Source: Spirulina sp. DLM2.Bin59
GTDB lineage: Bacteria; Cyanobacteriota; Cyanobacteriia; Cyanobacteriales; Spirulinaceae
NCBI GenBank assembly: GCA_007693875.1
Contig: RECT01000112.1
Location: 1 to 8,610 of the forward strand
Length of the DNA: 8,610 bases
Reading direction: 5' to 3'
The first letter of the stretch is position 1. Each line of letters begins with the position of its first letter. Shown in pieces: positions 6,096 to 8,610 of this stretch. Under the pieces are notes generated by a model. The model was not told the origin of the DNA. It was given only the letters and a program-made list of their open reading frames with translations, and did no database searches. The translations under genes and the position numbers were made by a program.

Positions 6096-7309
6096 AGGGT
6101 GATGATCTGCACTGGCTCTCCGGCGGGAATTTCCCTCACTCCCACGGGTAAGACGGCGAAACTATTCGTACAGGCAAGATTGATTAAGTTGCCAGAATTG
6201 TGACCCCCTGGGGCGGGGTGAAATTCCGGCCGCCCTTGGGGCCAATGGAGTTGTCCCCAAAGATAGGTTTCTCGCTTGCCGTCGGCTGTGAGGGTTTGGG
6301 GCGATCGCCCCTCCACCCATTGCGGCCCCCAGGGGGCTGCTAATCCTGCTCGTTTCCGCAGAGCCGGAGCGATAAAACGCCAAAACGTCACCAGGGCAGA
6401 AACGGGGTTGCCGGGAATACCAAAGTAGAGACATTGGGGAAAGGCCGCCACCGTTAAGGGTTTGCCGGGTTTGATCGCCACACTGCGGATCTGGATATCC
6501 CCCCCCAATTCCTCTAACAGCTTTTCTACATAGTCATAATCCCCCACGGATACGCCGCCCGTAGAGAGGACGAGATCCGCTTGGGCGATGGCCGCTGCCA
6601 TTTTCTCCCGGAGCGCATCCGGTTGATCCGGCACAATCCCTAACGGGATGGGAATCGCCCCCATTTGAGCCACCGCCGCGCTCAAGGCCCATTGATTGGA
6701 ATCGATAATCTGGCCCGGTTGCAACGTGGCATCGGGGGGAATTAACTCGTTGCCAGTGGAGAAGATCGCCACCTTGGGCTGAGGATAGACCAAGAGGGAC
6801 AGGGCCTGAACGGTGGCGAGGACGGCCATTTCCGCCGGGCCGATCCGCGTTCCGGCGGGTAAAATCACATCCCCTTGACGGCAGTAGCTCCCCTGTTGGC
6901 GGATAAAACGTTGGGGTGGGGGAGGATTGAGGAGGGTGACGCGATCGCCTTCCCGTTGGGTTTCTTCCTGAATGGCGATCGCATCTGCCCCAGGGGGAAC
7001 CATCGCCCCCGTGAAAATCCGGGCGGCCTCCCCCGGTTGGAGCCGATGGCGGGGGACTTGGCCGGCGGCAATTTCTGCCACTACCTGTAGGGTCACGGGG
7101 CCGGATTGAACATCGGACGATACTGCGCAGGCGGATTGCACCGCATAGCCATCCATGGCGGAATTATCCCAAGGGGGCAAATCCCCCGGACTGGTGACGG
7201 GTTGGGCTAAAACCCGGCCCAGGGCAGCGGTGAGGGCAACAGTGTCAGCCGCTTGGGGGGGGTGAATGGCATTGAGAATCAGGTCTTCAGCAATTTGAAC
7301 AGAGAGCAT
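6092..7309 (-). CDS. moeA: Molybdopterin molybdenumtransferase MoeA
   Basis: MoeA inserts molybdate into adenylylated molybdopterin in the cytoplasm, the last step of molybdenum cofactor synthesis. Product of 405 aa, normal for the family. Hallmarks seen in order: PPWDNSAMDGYAV (45-57, with D53), RIFTGAMVPPGADA (97-110, with T100), the MogA-like domain core IFSTGNELI (182-190, with E188), LSTGGVSVGDYDYV (248-261, with D259), AIKPGKPL (278-285) and YFGIPGNPVSA (295-305). These match the positions of known E. coli MoeA active-site residues. The C-terminal beta-barrel domain is complete. The start ATG (7307-7309) has only a weak upstream CTGGA. The gene faces the channel gene tail to tail and diverges from glyQ. 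No other molybdenum genes are in the window. An intrinsic terminator on the same strand lies about 50 bp upstream of the start. Confidence 0.96.
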   Translation of the reverse strand: MLSVQIAEDLILNAIHPPQAADTVALTAALGRVLAQPVTSPGDLPPWDNSAMDGYAVQSACAVSSDVQSGPVTLQVVAEIAAGQVPRHRLQPGEAARIFTGAMVPPGADAIAIQEETQREGDRVTLLNPPPPQRFIRQQGSYCRQGDVILPAGTRIGPAEMAVLATVQALSLLVYPQPKVAIFSTGNELIPPDATLQPGQIIDSNQWALSAAVAQMGAIPIPLGIVPDQPDALREKMAAAIAQADLVLSTGGVSVGDYDYVEKLLEELGGDIQIRSVAIKPGKPLTVAAFPQCLYFGIPGNPVSALVTFWRFIAPALRKRAGLAAPWGPQWVEGRSPQTLTADGKRETYLWGQLHWPQGRPEFHPAPGGHNSGNLINLACTNSFAVLPVGVREIPAGEPVQIITL

Positions 7310-7333
7310 AATCCAGCAGGGGAAATCGGATCA

Positions 7334-7362
7334 ATTCTACCCCCTCGCCCTTCTGGCCAAAA
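7334..7362 (-). promoter_or_regulatory. Possible promoter of moeA
   Basis: On the minus strand a -10 like TAGAAT (7334-7339) lies 17 bp after a weak TTTTGG (7357-7362). Transcription would begin near 7326 and give a leader of about 17 nt. Its -35 falls inside the U tract of the upstream terminator, so moeA could be transcribed independently of anything ending there. Confidence 0.35.
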
Positions 7363-7392
7363 AAAAGGGGATAGCCGGTTGAGCTATCCCCT
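7359..7392 (-). terminator. Intrinsic terminator upstream of moeA
   Basis: On the minus strand a perfect 10-bp stem (AGGGGATAGC / GCTATCCCCT, positions 7392-7383 and 7375-7366) with a 7-nt loop runs directly into eight U residues (7366-7359). The plus strand lacks a U tract after the stem, so the direction is clear. No annotated minus-strand gene lies upstream of it within the window, so it ends either an unannotated short transcript or an moeA leader. Confidence 0.75.
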
Positions 7393-7425
7393 AGGGAACA
7401 CGAGTGGTTTGTGTTGGGTGATTGG
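7359..7425 (-). ncRNA. Candidate small RNA or moeA leader attenuator
   Basis: The minus-strand terminator at 7359-7392 has no protein gene to serve. Upstream of it, TCTATA-like sequence (minus strand, near 7435-7440) could be a -10 box, although no good -35 is present. A transcript starting near 7425 would be about 67 nt: a C/A-rich single-stranded 5' part, a small AACAC/GTGTT hairpin (7397-7415) and the terminator stem. This is a common bacterial small-RNA layout. I recognise no known family; in particular the Yfr1 core is absent. The 5' end is a guess. Confidence 0.3.
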
Positions 7426-7464
7426 TGATGACTCCTATAGAATCACTCACTTTGCCCTTAGGTT

Positions 7465-7526
7465 ACAAGATCAATTGCTCCGTGATCTAACTGATCCTCT
7501 GGTGATCGTAAACTGATCTTGTTTTT
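7465..7526. repeat. Long-range inverted repeat enclosing clustered GATC sites
   Basis: ACAAGATCA (7465-7473) and TGATCTTGT (7514-7522) are perfect inverted repeats 40 nt apart, with TTTTATT following on the plus strand. GATC occurs at 7469, 7484, 7493, 7504 and 7515. The last three sites are spaced 11 bp apart, and the last four are each preceded by T (TGATC). It may be a protein-binding array or an RNA structure; the role is unknown. Confidence 0.4.
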
Positions 7527-7543
7527 ATTCCACAAACAAGGTA

Positions 7544-7567
7544 GTAGGGGCGAAAAATTTTTCGCCC
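7544..7567. repeat. Palindromic intergenic repeat, copy 2
   Basis: These 24 bases are identical to 3873-3896 in the same orientation; 7548-7567 is a perfect 20-bp palindrome. The outermost pair present in copy 1 is lost here (T at 7568 instead of C). It lies about 100 bp upstream of glyQ. Confidence 0.75.
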
Positions 7568-7593
7568 TCCCCGCAAACCCTGCGCCCTCCCCG
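7563..7593. repeat. Short C-rich direct repeat
   Basis: CGCCCTCCCCG occurs at 7563-7573 and again at 7583-7593, exactly 20 bp apart, with the first copy overlapping the right arm of the palindromic repeat. It suggests a local slippage duplication of the element's edge. Confidence 0.45.
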
Positions 7594-7669
7594 AAAATCT
7601 TTCCCCCCTGCCCAAGGTTGGGTTCTGTGGGGGGATAATGGGGGAGCCGTCTTTTGCAGAACAAACATC

Positions 7670-8554
7670 GTGGCCCTTAGTTTTCAATCCGTCATTGCAA
7701 CCCTCAATCAATTTTGGAGCGATCGCGGCTGCTTGATTGCCCAACCCTATGACACCGAAAAAGGGGCCGGCACGATGAGCCATCACACCTTTCTCCGGGC
7801 CATTGGCCCAGAACCCTGGTCCGTGGCCTATGTGGAACCCTGCCGCCGCCCCACCGATGGCCGTTATGGGGAAAACCCCAACCGCTATCAGCATTACTAT
7901 CAATACCAAGTCCTGATCAAACCCTCCCCCAACAATATCCAGGAGGTTTATTTAGCCTCCCTCCAAGCCCTCGGCATTCACCCGGAGGATCATGATATTC
8001 GCTTTGTGGAGGATAACTGGGAATCCCCCACCCTAGGCGCTTGGGGCGTGGGTTGGGAAGTGTGGCTCGATGGCATGGAGATCACCCAGTTCACCTATTT
8101 TCAACAATGCGGTGGCATTGATTGCCGCCCCGTTTCCATTGAAATCACCTACGGCCTGGAGCGGTTGGCGATGTATTTGCAGGATGTGGATGCGATCGCC
8201 AAGATCCAATGGCAGGGAGACATCACCTACGGGGATATTCATCTCCAAGGGGAGGTAGAGCAATGCACCTACAACTTTGAAGCCTCCGATAGTGATCGCC
8301 TTTTCCAACTGTTTAGCCTCTACGAAGAGGAAGCTACCCAACTGATCGAGCGGGGTCTCGTCCTGCCCAGCCATGATTATGTTTTGAAATGCTCCCACAC
8401 CTTCAACTTGCTCGATGCGCGGGGCGTAATTTCCGTCACCGAGCGCACCCGCTACATCGGCCGAATTCGTAACCTCGCCCGGCAAGTGGCCCAACGCTAC
8501 TACCAACAGCGGGAATCCCTCGGCTTTCCCCTGTTAGCCACCGTCGCAGTTTAG
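7670..8554 (+). CDS. glyQ: Glycyl-tRNA synthetase alpha subunit (GTG start)
   Basis: Catalytic-side alpha chain of the bacterial tetrameric alpha2beta2 glycyl-tRNA synthetase, a cytoplasmic class II enzyme charging tRNA-Gly with glycine using ATP. The 294-aa product begins ALSFQSVIATLNQFW and shows the family signature CLIAQPYD (21-28), motif 2 region VEPCRRPTDGRYGENPNR (55-72), FTYFQQCGGIDC (141-152) and motif 3 EITYGLERLAMYL (158-170, R165). The C-terminal helical part with LDARGVISVTERTRYIGRIR (248-267) is intact. Length is normal. The start is GTG at 7670; no good Shine-Dalgarno precedes it, but the family N-terminus begins here and no other in-frame start fits. The beta subunit gene glyS is not in the window, consistent with the unlinked glyQ and glyS of cyanobacteria. 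GATAAT at 7634-7639 may be part of its promoter. No clear terminator is seen in the 56 bp after the stop. Confidence 0.97.
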   Translation: MALSFQSVIATLNQFWSDRGCLIAQPYDTEKGAGTMSHHTFLRAIGPEPWSVAYVEPCRRPTDGRYGENPNRYQHYYQYQVLIKPSPNNIQEVYLASLQALGIHPEDHDIRFVEDNWESPTLGAWGVGWEVWLDGMEITQFTYFQQCGGIDCRPVSIEITYGLERLAMYLQDVDAIAKIQWQGDITYGDIHLQGEVEQCTYNFEASDSDRLFQLFSLYEEEATQLIERGLVLPSHDYVLKCSHTFNLLDARGVISVTERTRYIGRIRNLARQVAQRYYQQRESLGFPLLATVAV

Positions 8555-8610
8555 GGGAAGGGAGTCCTGGGCATCTGGTAGGATAACAGAAAAGCCCTTT
8601 GCAATCCTCT

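Larger units (their letters stand above)
7310..7669. other. 360-bp divergent intergenic region between moeA and glyQ
   Basis: No protein gene is supported here; the short open frames lack family signals and ribosome sites. From moeA outward it contains the moeA promoter candidate, a minus-strand intrinsic terminator (7359-7392), a possible small RNA, a long-range inverted repeat with five GATC sites (7465-7526), palindromic repeat copy 2 (7544-7567), a C-rich direct repeat (7563-7593) and a possible glyQ -10 box GATAAT at 7634-7639 without a convincing -35. Confidence 0.7.

Noticed and set aside
7359..7440. Yfr1 small RNA
   Set aside because: The conserved ACTCCTCACAC core of Yfr1 is absent; only ACTCCT occurs, on the opposite strand.
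7253..7516. 87-codon plus-strand open frame across the moeA start and the gap
   Set aside because: It overlaps moeA antisense and the terminator hairpin, with no ribosome site or protein-family signal.
7310..7545. Molybdenum cofactor riboswitch upstream of moeA
   Set aside because: I cannot recognise its conserved core by eye, and a promoter candidate downstream of the terminator would bypass such a leader. A covariance search would settle it.

Overview
The window looks like an ordinary chromosomal segment of a cyanobacterium. Three things support this. The octamer GCGATCGC (HIP1) occurs at least 11 times in 8.6 kb (starts at 1008, 2057, 2445, 2957, 4498, 4999, 6301, 6941, 6975, 7719, 8192). 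A recognisable Ycf66 protein, found in cyanobacteria and some plastids, is present. The tRNA-Thr(GGU) has a chloroplast-like U discriminator base. I cannot name the genus. No phage, transposase, CRISPR or defence genes are visible, and every protein gene belongs to a known family.

Layout from left to right. Positions 1-162 are leader sequence with no gene I can support. Positions 163-2859 (+) encode a large BY-kinase-type polysaccharide co-polymerase (Wzz domain, coiled coil, P-loop kinase domain, long acidic tail). Positions 2939-3826 (+) encode a Ycf66-family membrane protein that also has a long acidic tail. Positions 3827-3976 carry a 22-bp perfect palindrome and a strong hairpin where the ycf66 and tRNA transcripts converge. 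tRNA-Thr(GGU) and tRNA-Tyr(GUA) follow on the minus strand, read from a good sigma70-type promoter at 4161-4189. Positions 4404-6095 (+) encode an ion-channel-like protein arranged RCK - TM - pore loop - TM - RCK, whose selectivity filter is not the potassium-channel consensus. moeA (molybdenum cofactor synthesis) runs on the minus strand at 6092-7309, and its stop codon overlaps that of the channel gene by 4 bp. A 360-bp gap (7310-7669) then holds an intrinsic terminator oriented away from glyQ, a cluster of five GATC sites, a long-range inverted repeat and a second copy of the 24-bp palindromic repeat. glyQ (glycyl-tRNA synthetase alpha subunit) occupies 7670-8554 (+).

The genes do not form one pathway. 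They cover exopolysaccharide export control, a thylakoid or membrane protein of unknown role, translation (two tRNAs and GlyQ), ion transport and cofactor synthesis. The only plausible co-transcribed protein pair is the kinase and ycf66. The least explained parts are the altered channel filter, the minus-strand terminator in the moeA-glyQ gap (a possible small RNA or moeA leader attenuator), the unusual kinase tail, and an in-frame echo of the Ycf66 C-terminus just past its stop codon. I saw no clear sign of a wholly new system.
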